DNA from: Orlajensenia stereocauli
GTDB taxonomy: Bacteria; Actinomycetota; Actinomycetes; Actinomycetales; Microbacteriaceae
Assembly: GCF_039548895.1 (NCBI RefSeq)
Contig: NZ_JBCLVG010000001.1
Direction: 5' to 3' (one strand)
Length of the DNA: 64,000 nucleotides
Every line of letters starts with the position of its first letter. Position 1 is the first letter of the stretch. Both the position numbers and the translations under genes were made by a program. The notes below the pieces were generated by a model. It searched no databases and was not told where the DNA came from. It saw only the letters and a list, made by a program, of their open reading frames with translations. This document shows positions 32,315-41,059 of the stretch, in pieces.

Positions 32315-33445
32315 ATGACCGTGACTGCTCCCCCGAACCGGAAGGCGCGTGCTCCGCACCGTGTTCCACTGTGGGACAACGCCCGCTGGCTCGCCATCGC
32401 GTTGGTCGTCATCGGTCACGGCATCCTGCCCCTGATCGCCGATTCGGATGCCGCTTACGCGGTCTACCTCTTCATCTACTCCTTCCACGTGCCGGTGTTC
32501 GTGGCCGTGAGCGGCTACATGGCCAAGGGGACATCGCCGGGCACCAGGCAGATCAAGCGCCTGCTCACCGACATCGTGGTTCCGTACATCATCTTCGAGA
32601 CCATCTGGACGACGATCCGCTGGATGCTCGGCGGCGAGTTCGTGCTCGACTACGCCACAGCCAGCTGGACCCTCTGGTTCCTCATCGCCCTCGCCCTCTG
32701 GCGCGTGCTGCTCCCCTACCTCGCGGTCCTCCGCTACCCGCTCATCATCACCATGGCCATCTCGGTGTTCGCCGGCTACTTCGCCGCCATCGACGCGACG
32801 CTCGCCCTGTCGCGCACCATCGGGCTGCTGCCGTTCTTCGTCTTCGGCTGGGCCCTGCGCCAGCGCCAGATCACCGGTCGCTGGCTCTCCCTCCCGCCCC
32901 GGGTCATCTGGCGTTGGCGCGCCGGCGCCCTCGCCCTGTTCCTCGGTCTCGCCGTGACGATCGTGGTGTTCATCGAGCCGCTCCGCGACCTGAAGGTGCG
33001 CCGCTTCCTGCTCTACGACGAGCCGTATCCGACCATCGGCTATCCGGAATGGTGGGCCGGCGGCATCCGTCTCGGCCTCATGGTCTTCGCGATGGTGCTG
33101 GCCATGGCGTTCCTCATGCTGCTGCCGCGGAAGCCCACCTGGTTCACCGCCCTCGGCGGGGCGACCATGTACATCTACCTGCTGCACTCGTTCCTCCTCT
33201 TCCCGTTGCGCGAGACCGGCGTGCTCGAGGGTCCCCAGCCGTGGTGGGTGCTGCCCGGCATGATCGTCCTGTGCCTGGCGATAGCCCTGCTGCTCTCGCA
33301 ACGGTTCATCAGGCGCGCGTTCAGGCCGCTGGTGGAGCCGCGGGTCACGTGGCTGTTCAGGCGGGAGACTCCTCCGGCGTCGGGGCCGAAGGAGACCCTG
33401 CACCTGCCCCCGCCGGTCGCCCCGCCCGGCCCTCCTGCTTCCTGA
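32315..33445 (+). CDS. Membrane-bound acyltransferase 3 family protein
   Basis: The 376-aa protein has about ten hydrophobic helices and the acyltransferase-3 opening DNARWLAIALVVIGHGILPL, with the catalytic-type His in VIGHG, and FHVPVFVAVSGYMAKG. The pattern matches fucose 4-O-acetylase and related polysaccharide O-acetyltransferases. The C-terminus is a Pro-rich cytoplasmic tail. It may modify a surface glycan; no glycan gene cluster is adjacent. It lies divergent from the SDR gene. Confidence 0.85.
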   Translation: MTVTAPPNRKARAPHRVPLWDNARWLAIALVVIGHGILPLIADSDAAYAVYLFIYSFHVPVFVAVSGYMAKGTSPGTRQIKRLLTDIVVPYIIFETIWTTIRWMLGGEFVLDYATASWTLWFLIALALWRVLLPYLAVLRYPLIITMAISVFAGYFAAIDATLALSRTIGLLPFFVFGWALRQRQITGRWLSLPPRVIWRWRAGALALFLGLAVTIVVFIEPLRDLKVRRFLLYDEPYPTIGYPEWWAGGIRLGLMVFAMVLAMAFLMLLPRKPTWFTALGGATMYIYLLHSFLLFPLRETGVLEGPQPWWVLPGMIVLCLAIALLLSQRFIRRAFRPLVEPRVTWLFRRETPPASGPKETLHLPPPVAPPGPPAS

Positions 33446-33486
33446 ACGGATGCCGCCAATCCGGTTACCGCGTGTGTCAGGTGCCG

Positions 33487-33515
33487 TTGCCGCTGGTGGG
33501 TGCCGCTCCTAGGCT
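33487..33515 (+). promoter_or_regulatory. Promoter for metY: TTGCCG-N17-TAGGCT
   Basis: A -35-like TTGCCG (33487-33492), 17 bases, and -10 TAGGCT (33510-33515). Transcription would start near 33522 and give a leader of about 40 bases with a small hairpin (GGTGG-ATGGA-CCACC, 33526-33540) just before the AAGGAG ribosome-binding site. This is one of the few leadered transcripts in the region. Confidence 0.55.
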
Positions 33516-33560
33516 CGCCACGAGCGGTGGATGGACCACCGGCCTCGAAGGAGAAACCCG

Positions 33561-34895
33561 ATGAGCAACGACAAGGCCGCCTGGGCATTCGAGACGCAGC
33601 AGGTGCACTCTGGAGCAGCGCCAGACCCCGTCACCAACGCGCGCGCCACCCCGATCTACCAGACCACCTCCTACGTCTTCAACAACGCCGAGCACGCGAA
33701 GAACCTCTTCGCCCTGGCCGAGTTCGGCAACATCTACACCCGCATCCAGAACCCGACGCAGGCCGTCGTCGAGGAGCGCCTCGCCGCGCTCGAAGGGGGC
33801 ACCGGAGCCCTCCTCGTGGCATCGGGCCAGGCGGCGGAGACCTTCGCCGTGCTGAACATCGCGCAGGCCGGCGACCACATCGTGTCGTCGAGCTCGATCT
33901 ACGGCGGCACCTACAACCTGTTCAAGTACACGCTGGCCCGTCTCGGCATCGAGACGACCTTCGTCGAGAACCAGGACGATGCCGAGGAATGGCGCCGCGC
34001 GGTTCGCCCGAACACCAAGCTGTTCTTCGCCGAGACCATCGGAAACCCGAAGATCAACATCCTCGACATCTCGCTGGTCTCCGACATCGCCCACGAGGCC
34101 GGCATCCCGCTCATCGTCGACAACACCATCGCGACGCCGTACCTCATCCGTCCGTTCGAGCACGGCGCGGACATCATCGTGCACTCCGCCACGAAGTTCC
34201 TCGGCGGCCACGGCACCGTCATCGGCGGCATCATCGTCGACGGCGGAACCTTCGAGTGGTCGAAGAACGTCGAGAAGTTCCCCGGCCTCACCGAGCCCGA
34301 CCCGTCGTACCACGGCGCCAGCTACACGGCCGCGGTCGGCGACGGTCTGGCCTACATCATCAAGGCGCGCGTGCAGCTGTTGCGCGACCTCGGCTCCGCC
34401 ATCGCCCCGGCGAGCGCGTGGCAGCTGATCCAGGGCATCGAGACGCTGTCGCTCCGCATCGAGCGCCACGTGCAGAACGCCCAGGAGATCGCGGAGTGGC
34501 TCGACAACCACCCCGATATCGCCTCGGTCAACTACTCGGGCCTGCCGTCGAGCCCGTGGTACGCGGCAGCCAACAAGTACGCCCCCAAGGGCGTCGGCGC
34601 GGTGCTGTCGTTCGAGCTCAAGGGCGGCGTCGACGCCGGCCGTGCCCTCGTCGACAACCTCGAGCTGTTCAGCCACCTCGCCAACATCGGCGACGTGCGC
34701 TCCCTGGTCATCCACCCCGCGTCGACGACGCACTCGCAGCTCACCCCCGAGCAGCAGCTCACCACCGGCGTCACGCCGGGCCTGGTGCGCCTCTCGGTGG
34801 GCATCGAGAACGTGGCCGACCTGATCGCCGACCTCGAGACCGGCCTCGCCGCGGCTCGTAACGTGACAGTCGCGTCGATCGCGGCCGACCGCTAG
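33561..34895 (+). CDS. metY: O-acetylhomoserine sulfhydrylase (homocysteine synthase)
   Basis: MetY uses sulfide and O-acetylhomoserine to make homocysteine in the direct sulfhydrylation route to methionine. The 444-aa PLP enzyme opens MSNDKAAWAFETQQVHSG; it has YTRIQNPTQAVVEERLAALEGG, SSIYGGTYNLF, the IVDNTIATPYL Asp and the PLP lysine in HSATKFLGGHG. The length is typical of MetY rather than the shorter cystathionine enzymes. Start ATG 33561 has AAGGAG at 7 bases. metX follows on the same strand after a hairpin. Confidence 0.96.
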   Translation: MSNDKAAWAFETQQVHSGAAPDPVTNARATPIYQTTSYVFNNAEHAKNLFALAEFGNIYTRIQNPTQAVVEERLAALEGGTGALLVASGQAAETFAVLNIAQAGDHIVSSSSIYGGTYNLFKYTLARLGIETTFVENQDDAEEWRRAVRPNTKLFFAETIGNPKINILDISLVSDIAHEAGIPLIVDNTIATPYLIRPFEHGADIIVHSATKFLGGHGTVIGGIIVDGGTFEWSKNVEKFPGLTEPDPSYHGASYTAAVGDGLAYIIKARVQLLRDLGSAIAPASAWQLIQGIETLSLRIERHVQNAQEIAEWLDNHPDIASVNYSGLPSSPWYAAANKYAPKGVGAVLSFELKGGVDAGRALVDNLELFSHLANIGDVRSLVIHPASTTHSQLTPEQQLTTGVTPGLVRLSVGIENVADLIADLETGLAAARNVTVASIAADR

Positions 34896-34922
34896 GCCGC
34901 ATCCGCACGCCGCCACTACTGG

Positions 34923-34995
34923 AAGCGAGGAGTTTCTCGCCGAACCCGCCCCTGAACGCTCAGGACGGCCCGTTCAGGCGAGAAGCTCCTCGCTT
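34923..34995 (+). terminator. Large terminator-like hairpin between metY and metX
   Basis: A 19-bp stem (34923-34941 with 34977-34995, one G-U pair) encloses a 35-base interior that can form a 6-bp inner stem (TGAACG/CGTTCA). The 3' arm runs into TTTT (34994-34997). It starts 28 bases after the metY stop. Confidence 0.7.
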
Positions 34996-35037
34996 TTCAG
35001 TGCCCGTAACAAACCCGGCGACCCTACGCACACGGGG

Positions 35038-35043
35038 CAGACT
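35038..35043 (+). promoter_or_regulatory. -10-like element CAGACT for metX
   Basis: CAGACT, 7 bases (GGAGAGC), then the ATG at 35051. The spacer also contains GGAG, so a leadered start is equally possible. Confidence 0.35.
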
Positions 35044-35050
35044 GGAGAGC

Positions 35051-36265
35051 ATGGACTGGCAGACCCCGGCGGACTTCGAGACCGCGAGCCTCATCACCGA
35101 GGCTCAGGCTCGCGCGCTCGCCGGGAAACCCCCGGTGACCGGGGCCTGGCATGAGAGCGACCATCTCGGGAACCGCCGATTCGTCCCCGTCGGAAGCCTC
35201 GAGCTCGAGCGCGGCGGCTCACTGCCCTTCGCCAGGCTCGCCTACGAGACCTGGGGCACGCTCTCGCCCGCGCGCGACAACGCCGTGCTGGTACTGCATG
35301 CACTGACCGGCGACAGCCACGTCTTCGGATCGGCGTCGGCCGGCCACGTCACCAGCGGCTGGTGGAACGGGGTCGTCGGCCCCGGCAAGCCCATCGACAC
35401 CGACCGCTGGTTCGTCGTCGCCCCCAACCTGCTCGGAGGCTGCCAGGGGTCGACGGGGCCGGCATCCCTTGCGCCAGACGGCACCGAGTGGGGCTCGCGC
35501 TTCCCGTACCTCACCATCCGCGACCAGGTCGCAGCGCAGGTCGCCCTCGCCGACGCCCTGGGCATCGAGCGATGGGGCGCCGTCGTCGGCGGATCGATGG
35601 GCGGCATGCACGCCCTCGAATGGGCCATCACCCATCCGGAGCGGGTCGAGCGCCTCGCCGTTCTCGCCGTGCCGCCGGCGCTCACGGCAGACCAGATCGC
35701 CGCCAACTCGCTGCAGCTCGAGGCCGTGCGCATGGACCAGAACTTCCGCGGCGGCGACTACTACGACGGCGACGAGGGCCCGGCGACGGGCCTGGCGTTG
35801 GCGCGCCGGCTCGCCATGCTCAACTACCGCAGCTCATCAGAGCTCAACGACCGCTTCGCCCGCAGCTGGCAGAGCGGCATCTCGCCTCTCGGCGACGGCG
35901 GCCGCTTCGCCGTCGAGAGCTACCTCGACTTCCACGGCAACCGCTTCGTGCGCCGCTTCGACGCCAACAGCTACATCACGCTCGTCGACGCCATGAACTC
36001 GCACGACGTCGGCCGCGGCCGTGGAGGGGCGGCATCCGCCCTGTCCGGCATCACGGCGCTCACCCTCGTACTCGGCATTTCGAGCGACAGGCTGTTCCCC
36101 CTCGCCGGCCAGGAGGCCATCGCCCGCGCTGTGCCGAACACCCTCGACGGCGAGCATCCCGTGGTCATCGATTCGCCCTTCGGACACGACGGGTTCCTCA
36201 TCGAGGAGGATGCCGTCGGGCGACACCTCCTGCGCCTTCTGGATGCGGCTGCCGCCCGACGGTAG
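35051..36265 (+). CDS. metX: Homoserine O-acetyltransferase
   Basis: MetX acetylates homoserine, making the substrate of MetY. The 404-aa alpha/beta-hydrolase has the oxyanion region LHALTGDSHVFG, the nucleophile elbow VVGGSMGGMHALEW, the conserved PNLLGGCQGSTGP and the catalytic His in SPFGHDGFLIEE. Acetyl- rather than succinyl-transfer is assumed from the family branch. The homoserine comes from hom, 25 kb away. The -10 of the next gene overlaps its TAG stop. Confidence 0.95.
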   Translation: MDWQTPADFETASLITEAQARALAGKPPVTGAWHESDHLGNRRFVPVGSLELERGGSLPFARLAYETWGTLSPARDNAVLVLHALTGDSHVFGSASAGHVTSGWWNGVVGPGKPIDTDRWFVVAPNLLGGCQGSTGPASLAPDGTEWGSRFPYLTIRDQVAAQVALADALGIERWGAVVGGSMGGMHALEWAITHPERVERLAVLAVPPALTADQIAANSLQLEAVRMDQNFRGGDYYDGDEGPATGLALARRLAMLNYRSSSELNDRFARSWQSGISPLGDGGRFAVESYLDFHGNRFVRRFDANSYITLVDAMNSHDVGRGRGGAASALSGITALTLVLGISSDRLFPLAGQEAIARAVPNTLDGEHPVVIDSPFGHDGFLIEEDAVGRHLLRLLDAAAARR

Positions 36266-36268
36266 GGT
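36263..36268 (+). promoter_or_regulatory. Candidate -10 element TAGGGT for the signalling cluster
   Basis: TAGGGT includes the metX stop codon (TAG at 36263-36265). A start near 36275 gives a leader of about 33 bases before the histidine kinase ATG. Confidence 0.35.
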
Positions 36269-36307
36269 GTGGATGTTCCACCCATCCCCCACAGCCAGGC
36301 AGGTGTC

Positions 36308-37471
36308 ATGCAGCGCATCCTGAAGGAACGGGATCGACTGCTCCGCAGGACGGCCCGGCTCAGCGGGCTCATCTGCACAGCGGTCGCGATCCTCACCCTG
36401 TGCATCCCCGGAGCGGCGGACACTGTCGCCCTCGGCATCGCCCTGTCGCTGCTCGGCGTCATCACCGTCGGGCACTACCTGCTCGGCGTGTCCGGGCGAC
36501 TGCGCTGGTTCTGGCTGGTGCTCGTCGCCGGCCTCGGCGCCATCTACGCCGTGAACTCGAGCAGCCTCGGCGCGAACGCGGCCTCGCTCACGGCCGTCGC
36601 CATCATCGGGGGCGGCGTCATCGCATCGGGCGCGATCGTGCTGCCCGTGAGCGCGCGCCGCGTCGTCGTGCTCGTCGTATCGTTCCTCATCACCATCGGC
36701 CTCGCCGCCATGTCCACGGTCGGGCTCGGCCTCACCCTCCCCTACGTCGAGATCTTCGTCGTGGCAGGCTGGATGAGCTCCACGCTGCTCGGCTGGTGGC
36801 TCGGACTCAGCGTGCCGCGCGTCATGCACCGCATCGCGAGTGTCGGCCGCGCCCACCGCAGCGAGCGCCAGGCCAGCGAGCGGGAGGCCCAGCGCCGCCA
36901 GGACGCCAGGCTGCTGCACGACACCGTGCTCGCGACCCTCACCCTGCTCGCCCACTCCGGGGTCGGCGTCAGCGAGAACGCGCTGCGCCTGCAGGCAGCC
37001 GACGACGCCAGGCTGCTCAGGCAGCTGAGGCTGGGCGGCAAGCCGATGCCGCGCACCTCGGGCGTCTACACGCTCGAACCCGTGGCCGAGACGGCGCTGG
37101 GTACGACGCTCGAGTCGGTCAAGCAGCGCTTCAGCCGCATGGGACTCGAGGTCAACTGGCACGGCCACGGCCAGGTGCTCCTCCCGAGCAACGTGCTCGA
37201 CTCCTTCCTGGGTGCTCTGGGCGAGTGCCTCGAGAACGTGCGCAGGCATGCCGAGGTCACCGAGGCCGATGTCACCATCACCGACGACGAGACCACGGTG
37301 CGCGCGATGGTGACGGATGCCGGTGTCGGATTCGCCCTCGACCAGGTGGCGGCGGAACGCCTCGGCTTCGCGGAGTCCGTGGTGGCCCGCCTGCAGGACG
37401 TCGGCGGGAACGCCCGCCTGTTCTCCTCGCCCGGGTCGGGAACGACTGTCGTCCTGGAGGTTCCGAAGTGA
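36308..37471 (+). CDS. Membrane sensor histidine kinase (HATPase type, NarL/DesK-like)
   Basis: The 387-aa protein has about six membrane helices (residues 15-175), then a dimerisation helix with RQDARLLHDTVLATLTLLAHSG, where the His before Asp is the likely phosphorylation site, and a C-terminal ATPase: GECLENVRRHAE (N-box, degenerate with Glu-Asn), VTDAGVGFAL (G1/D-box) and SSPGSGTTVVLEVP (G2). The ATPase lacks some consensus residues but looks functional. It is followed by a membrane protein (1-base overlap) and a LuxR-type regulator. Confidence 0.82.
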   Translation: MQRILKERDRLLRRTARLSGLICTAVAILTLCIPGAADTVALGIALSLLGVITVGHYLLGVSGRLRWFWLVLVAGLGAIYAVNSSSLGANAASLTAVAIIGGGVIASGAIVLPVSARRVVVLVVSFLITIGLAAMSTVGLGLTLPYVEIFVVAGWMSSTLLGWWLGLSVPRVMHRIASVGRAHRSERQASEREAQRRQDARLLHDTVLATLTLLAHSGVGVSENALRLQAADDARLLRQLRLGGKPMPRTSGVYTLEPVAETALGTTLESVKQRFSRMGLEVNWHGHGQVLLPSNVLDSFLGALGECLENVRRHAEVTEADVTITDDETTVRAMVTDAGVGFALDQVAAERLGFAESVVARLQDVGGNARLFSSPGSGTTVVLEVPK

Positions 37472-38718
37472 TGTCCAGCGTCGAAGAGAACACCCTCGGC
37501 GTCGTCGTCGGACGCGAGAACCTTCCGCGCCGCAACCGTGCGTTCAGGCGTCCGGAGCGCACGGTCAGCACCACGCGCGCGAACCAGCACGCTCTTGGGG
37601 GTCGTCACCTCACCGTCGGCACCAGCCTCGGGGCCGCCCTCATCGCCCTGTTCCTGCTCGGACTCTTCCTGACGCAGATCGGCCGGATGGAGCATCCGAG
37701 TTACTCCGTGGTCGCGTGGGGTCTCCTGCTCGTCATCGTGGCGTCGACCACCGCCATCGTGCACGGCCTGTCACGGCAGATGCCGCACTGGCTCTTCGCG
37801 GCCGACCTGATCGGCGGCGTCGCCGTCATCGGGCTCGACCTCTACGGCGTGTGGGGGTCCGAGTCCGGCTCCATCGTCCCCACGGCGGCCCTCGCCGTGC
37901 CGGCCCTGCTGCTGGCGATCGTGACGCTGCGCGAGACGGTTCAGATCCTCATCGCCGACGTCGCGATCGGCATCTTCCTGCTGCTGGCCGCGGCCGCCGA
38001 GGACCGCCCCGACGTGCTCACCCTCGCCCCCGAGCTCATGATGATCGCCATCGGCGTCGGGCCGGCTCTGCTGGGGGTCGCCGTCGTGCGCTCCTACCGC
38101 CGCATGGTGCAGCTCGAACTCGACCTGGTGCTCGTGCAGAGCACCGTGCAGGCCCCCCAGCTCACCGTCGGCATGCTCGCCTCGGAGGAACTCACCCGCC
38201 TCGACGACGATGCGGAGGAGCTCTTCGACGACGTCGCCGGCGGGCGGCTGCCCCTGCCCCTGCCCCTCGAGGCGTCCACTCGCGCGGCGTCGCTCGCGAC
38301 CGAACTGCGCCTGCACCTCATCGAGGGCCGCAAGGAGACGTGGCTGCGTCACGCCGTCTCCGAGAGCGAGTTCCTGGCACCGGCGGTCACGATCGACGAC
38401 CCGTCGAGCCTGGCCGGCGTGCTCACCCCGCCCCAGCGCGACGCCCTGCTGCTCGTGCTCTGGCTGCTCGTCAGCGATACAGACAGGTGGGGCGCCACCG
38501 TGCACCTCATCTTCGGCCCGACGCATCCGCCCAGACAGGGTGCCTACCGCACCGTTCGCTTCCCTCTCGTGCTCGAGACCACGGGCGTGCTGCGTCGACG
38601 AGTGGATGCCGCAGCGTGGGAGGCCATGGGCATCGTCGGCCCGCACATAGACTCCGTTCGCGACGGGAGTCTGCGTGTCGAGATCGACTGCACCATCGAC
38701 GGCGCGTCGGACACGTAA
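37471..38718 (+). CDS. Membrane protein of the signalling cluster, kinase-like layout without kinase motifs
   Basis: The 415-aa protein has a 45-residue basic N-terminus (RRNRAFRRPERTVSTTRAN), about six to seven hydrophobic helices (residues 48-210) and a cytoplasmic tail of about 200 residues. The tail has an acidic LDDDAEELFDDVAGG, then SLATELRLHLIEGRKETWLRHAVSESE and LTPPQRDALLLVLWLLVSDTDRW. No phospho-accepting His box or ATP-binding box is seen. The size and layout mirror a sensor kinase, so a degenerate kinase or partner receptor is plausible. The start ATG overlaps the previous stop by 1 base (TGATG), with GGAGG 10 bases upstream. Confidence 0.75.
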   Translation: MSSVEENTLGVVVGRENLPRRNRAFRRPERTVSTTRANQHALGGRHLTVGTSLGAALIALFLLGLFLTQIGRMEHPSYSVVAWGLLLVIVASTTAIVHGLSRQMPHWLFAADLIGGVAVIGLDLYGVWGSESGSIVPTAALAVPALLLAIVTLRETVQILIADVAIGIFLLLAAAAEDRPDVLTLAPELMMIAIGVGPALLGVAVVRSYRRMVQLELDLVLVQSTVQAPQLTVGMLASEELTRLDDDAEELFDDVAGGRLPLPLPLEASTRAASLATELRLHLIEGRKETWLRHAVSESEFLAPAVTIDDPSSLAGVLTPPQRDALLLVLWLLVSDTDRWGATVHLIFGPTHPPRQGAYRTVRFPLVLETTGVLRRRVDAAAWEAMGIVGPHIDSVRDGSLRVEIDCTIDGASDT

Positions 38719-38765
38719 GGTAGTGACGGATTCGCCGCGCGGCTGGCGAACATGAGGAGGACACA

Positions 38766-39419
38766 GTGGGTAGTACAGGACCGATCCGGGTAGCACTCGT
38801 CGACGATCACCGCATGCTGCTCGGAGCACTCACCGAGTGGATCCGCAACGCTGCTGATGACATCGACATGGTCGCCGCCGTGACCACGTGGCCCGAGCTC
38901 CTCACCCACTCAGCATTCCCCGTCGATGTCGTGCTCCTCGACCTCGACCTCAAGGACAACATCCCGATCTCGCTCAAGCTCGCGACCCTGAAGACCACGG
39001 GCGTGCGCACTGTCCTGATGAGCACCTACTCGGAGCCGGCCGTCGTGCGCCAGGCCCTCGATTCCGGCGCACTCGGCTACCTCGTCAAGAGCGAGGAGGC
39101 GAACATGATCGCCGAGGCCATCCGCGCCGCCTACGTCGGCGAGTCCTACATCTCCGAGGAGCTCGACCTCGCCATCAACTCCGTCTCCGCCGGCGACGCC
39201 CCCCGCCTGTCGGCGCAGGAGCGCCGCGTCATGGCCCTCTACGGTGCGGGCGAGCCCGTCAAGGCCGTCGCGTACCAGCTCGGCATCTCCGAGGAGACTG
39301 CCAAGAGCTACCTCAAGCGCATCCGCGAGAAGTACCGCCAGGCCGGCTACGACGTGGGCACCAAGGTCGCCCTGCGCAAGCGCGCCATCCACGACGGCAT
39401 CCTGCTGCAGACCGACTGA
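38766..39419 (+). CDS. Two-component response regulator, NarL/LuxR family
   Basis: The 217-aa protein has an N-terminal receiver (VALVDDHRMLLGALTEWI acidic pair; phospho-Asp in VVLLDLDLKD; Lys in GALGYLVKSEE) and a C-terminal LuxR-type HTH (LSAQERRVMALYGAGEPVKAVAYQLGISEETAKSYLKRI). The linker is short. It pairs with the histidine kinase two genes upstream. GTG start at 38766 with GAGGAGG upstream. A hairpin terminator follows at 39475. Confidence 0.92.
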   Translation: MGSTGPIRVALVDDHRMLLGALTEWIRNAADDIDMVAAVTTWPELLTHSAFPVDVVLLDLDLKDNIPISLKLATLKTTGVRTVLMSTYSEPAVVRQALDSGALGYLVKSEEANMIAEAIRAAYVGESYISEELDLAINSVSAGDAPRLSAQERRVMALYGAGEPVKAVAYQLGISEETAKSYLKRIREKYRQAGYDVGTKVALRKRAIHDGILLQTD

Positions 39420-39474
39420 TCTCGGCGGGCCGCTTCCCTCACCGGGAACAGGCCCGATCGCACGGATTCACGAG

Positions 39475-39495
39475 AGCAGGCCCAGCGGGCCCGCT
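39475..39495 (+). terminator. Terminator after the response regulator
   Basis: AGCAGGCCC-AGC-GGGCCCGCT forms a 9-bp stem with one mismatch, followed by TTCGTCGTTCC. Confidence 0.5.
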
Positions 39496-39586
39496 TTCGT
39501 CGTTCCGGCCTGTCCTCGGGGCGAGCGGATGCAGCGGGGGCGAGCGGATGCGGCCCGTCCGCGGATGCGGCGGGGCGACGCTGCAG

Positions 39587-40867
39587 CTATGCGGCCTCGC
39601 CGATCGCGCTGAGCGACGCCGTGCCGTACGGCACCTCGACGCCGCGAGTGCGGCGGGCTCGGTCGATGGTGAAGGTCGCGACGGCCAGGAGGAGCCCGGC
39701 GACGCTGAGCCCGAGGCCGATCCAGATGGGTGCGACGTACCCGAGGCCCGCGCCGATGGCGATGCCGCCCAGAAGTGCTCCCAGGGCGTTGCCGATGTTG
39801 AGAGCCGAGTGGTTGAGGGCTGCCGCGATCGACTGGCTGTCGCGTGCCACGTCCATGAGGCGGGTCTGGATGATCGGCGACAGCGCGGCGGAGGTGCCAC
39901 CGACGAAGAACACGCCGACGAAGAGCCCGGCGACGCTCGACACCGTGAAGCCCATGACGACCAGCGCGACGATGAGGATGCCGAAGAACAAGTACATCGA
40001 GCGCCGAACGCTGTGGTCGGCGAGGCGCCCGCCCACGATGTTGCCGATGGTCATTCCGATGCCGAACACGACCAGCACCAGCGGTACAGCGGATGCCGGC
40101 AGCCCCGTCACCTCCGTCGCCATGGGGGCGACGTAGCTGTAGACCGCGAACAGGCCGCCGAAGCCGATGGCCCCGATGGCGAGGGCGAACCACACCTGGA
40201 GGCGCGTGAAGGCCTTGAGCTCGTTCTTCATCGTGGCCTTCGGGTCGCCTGCCTGCCACGGCACGGCGAGCGCTACCGCCACGAAGGTGACGGCGAAGAT
40301 GCCGGCGACCACGAGGTAGGCGGTGCGCCATCCGTAGAGCTGGCCGATCCAGGTGATGGTCGGAACGCCGACGACGTTCGCGATGGTGAGGCCGCTCAGC
40401 ACGAACGCCACGCCGCGTCCGCGTTTACCCGGCCCCATGAGGCTCGCTGCCACCAGCGAGGCGATACCGAAGTAGGCGCCGTGCGGAAGGGCGGCCACGA
40501 AGCGGGCGAGCAGCACGAGTTGGAACGACGGCAACACGGCCGAAGCGATGGTGCCGAGGGTGAAGGCCGTGAGGAGTGCGAGCAGGAGCTGCTTGCGCGG
40601 CCAGCGCGCTGCTGCCGCGGCGATGGTGGGGGCGCCGACGACGACGCCGAGGGCGTAGGCCGAGATGAGGAGGCCGGCCTGTGAGTTCGCGGCGGCCGGG
40701 TCCGAGCCGTACAGGCCGGGAAGCAGGTCGCTCGCGAGGTTGGGGAGCAGACCCATGGCCACGAACTCGGTCGAGCCGATGCCGAAGCCGCCCAGCGCGA
40801 GAGCGAGCAGGGCCAAACGGGTACGGGCCGGCGACAGAGTCGTCGGCCCGGCAGCATCGAGGGTCAC
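39587..40867 (-). CDS. MFS transporter, DHA1-type drug/sugar exporter
   Basis: The 426-aa protein has twelve predicted hydrophobic helices and starts TRLALLALALGGFGIGSTEFVAMGLLPNLASDLL, the opening of the AraJ/YdhP/PbuE type exporters. Motif A-like sequence is GGRLADHSVRRSM. The substrate is unknown. The GTG at 40867 has TACAGT 6 bases before it, and a 14-bp palindrome overlaps the expected -35, so a local repressor is likely, though no regulator gene is adjacent. Confidence 0.88.
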   Translation of the reverse strand: MTLDAAGPTTLSPARTRLALLALALGGFGIGSTEFVAMGLLPNLASDLLPGLYGSDPAAANSQAGLLISAYALGVVVGAPTIAAAAARWPRKQLLLALLTAFTLGTIASAVLPSFQLVLLARFVAALPHGAYFGIASLVAASLMGPGKRGRGVAFVLSGLTIANVVGVPTITWIGQLYGWRTAYLVVAGIFAVTFVAVALAVPWQAGDPKATMKNELKAFTRLQVWFALAIGAIGFGGLFAVYSYVAPMATEVTGLPASAVPLVLVVFGIGMTIGNIVGGRLADHSVRRSMYLFFGILIVALVVMGFTVSSVAGLFVGVFFVGGTSAALSPIIQTRLMDVARDSQSIAAALNHSALNIGNALGALLGGIAIGAGLGYVAPIWIGLGLSVAGLLLAVATFTIDRARRTRGVEVPYGTASLSAIGEAA

Positions 40868-40873
40868 CCATCA

Positions 40874-40879
40874 ACTGTA
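40874..40879 (-). promoter_or_regulatory. -10 element TACAGT, leaderless-type, for the MFS gene
   Basis: TACAGT, 6 bases (TGATGG), then the GTG at 40867. Confidence 0.5.
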
Positions 40880-40888
40880 GCGTGGGAA

Positions 40889-40902
40889 TCGAATCGATTC
40901 GA
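40889..40902. promoter_or_regulatory. Perfect 14-bp palindrome, candidate operator of the MFS gene
   Basis: TCGAATCGATTCGA reads the same on both strands and lies where the -35 of the MFS promoter should be. The surrounding sequence is unusually AT-rich for this genome. No regulator gene is adjacent. Confidence 0.4.
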
Positions 40903-41059
40903 CTCGCGGCCTCGTCCCGCGATCTCCCGCGGCAACTCCCGCGAATCGCCCGCTTTCGTCGCCACCGGACGGCCAGTCGATGGCGGATGCGACGAACTCG
41001 GGCGACTCGCCGACCGGTGCGGGCGAGGACGAGCGATGACGAACCGACGGACGGACGGC

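Noticed and set aside
31331..33403. A 690-codon frame opposite the acyltransferase and overlapping the SDR gene
   Set aside because: The opposite or other-frame genes have clear family motifs; this one does not.
33446..33560. Possible SAM riboswitch before metY
   Set aside because: The 115-base gap has a normal promoter and a short hairpin, with no conserved SAM-aptamer core visible.
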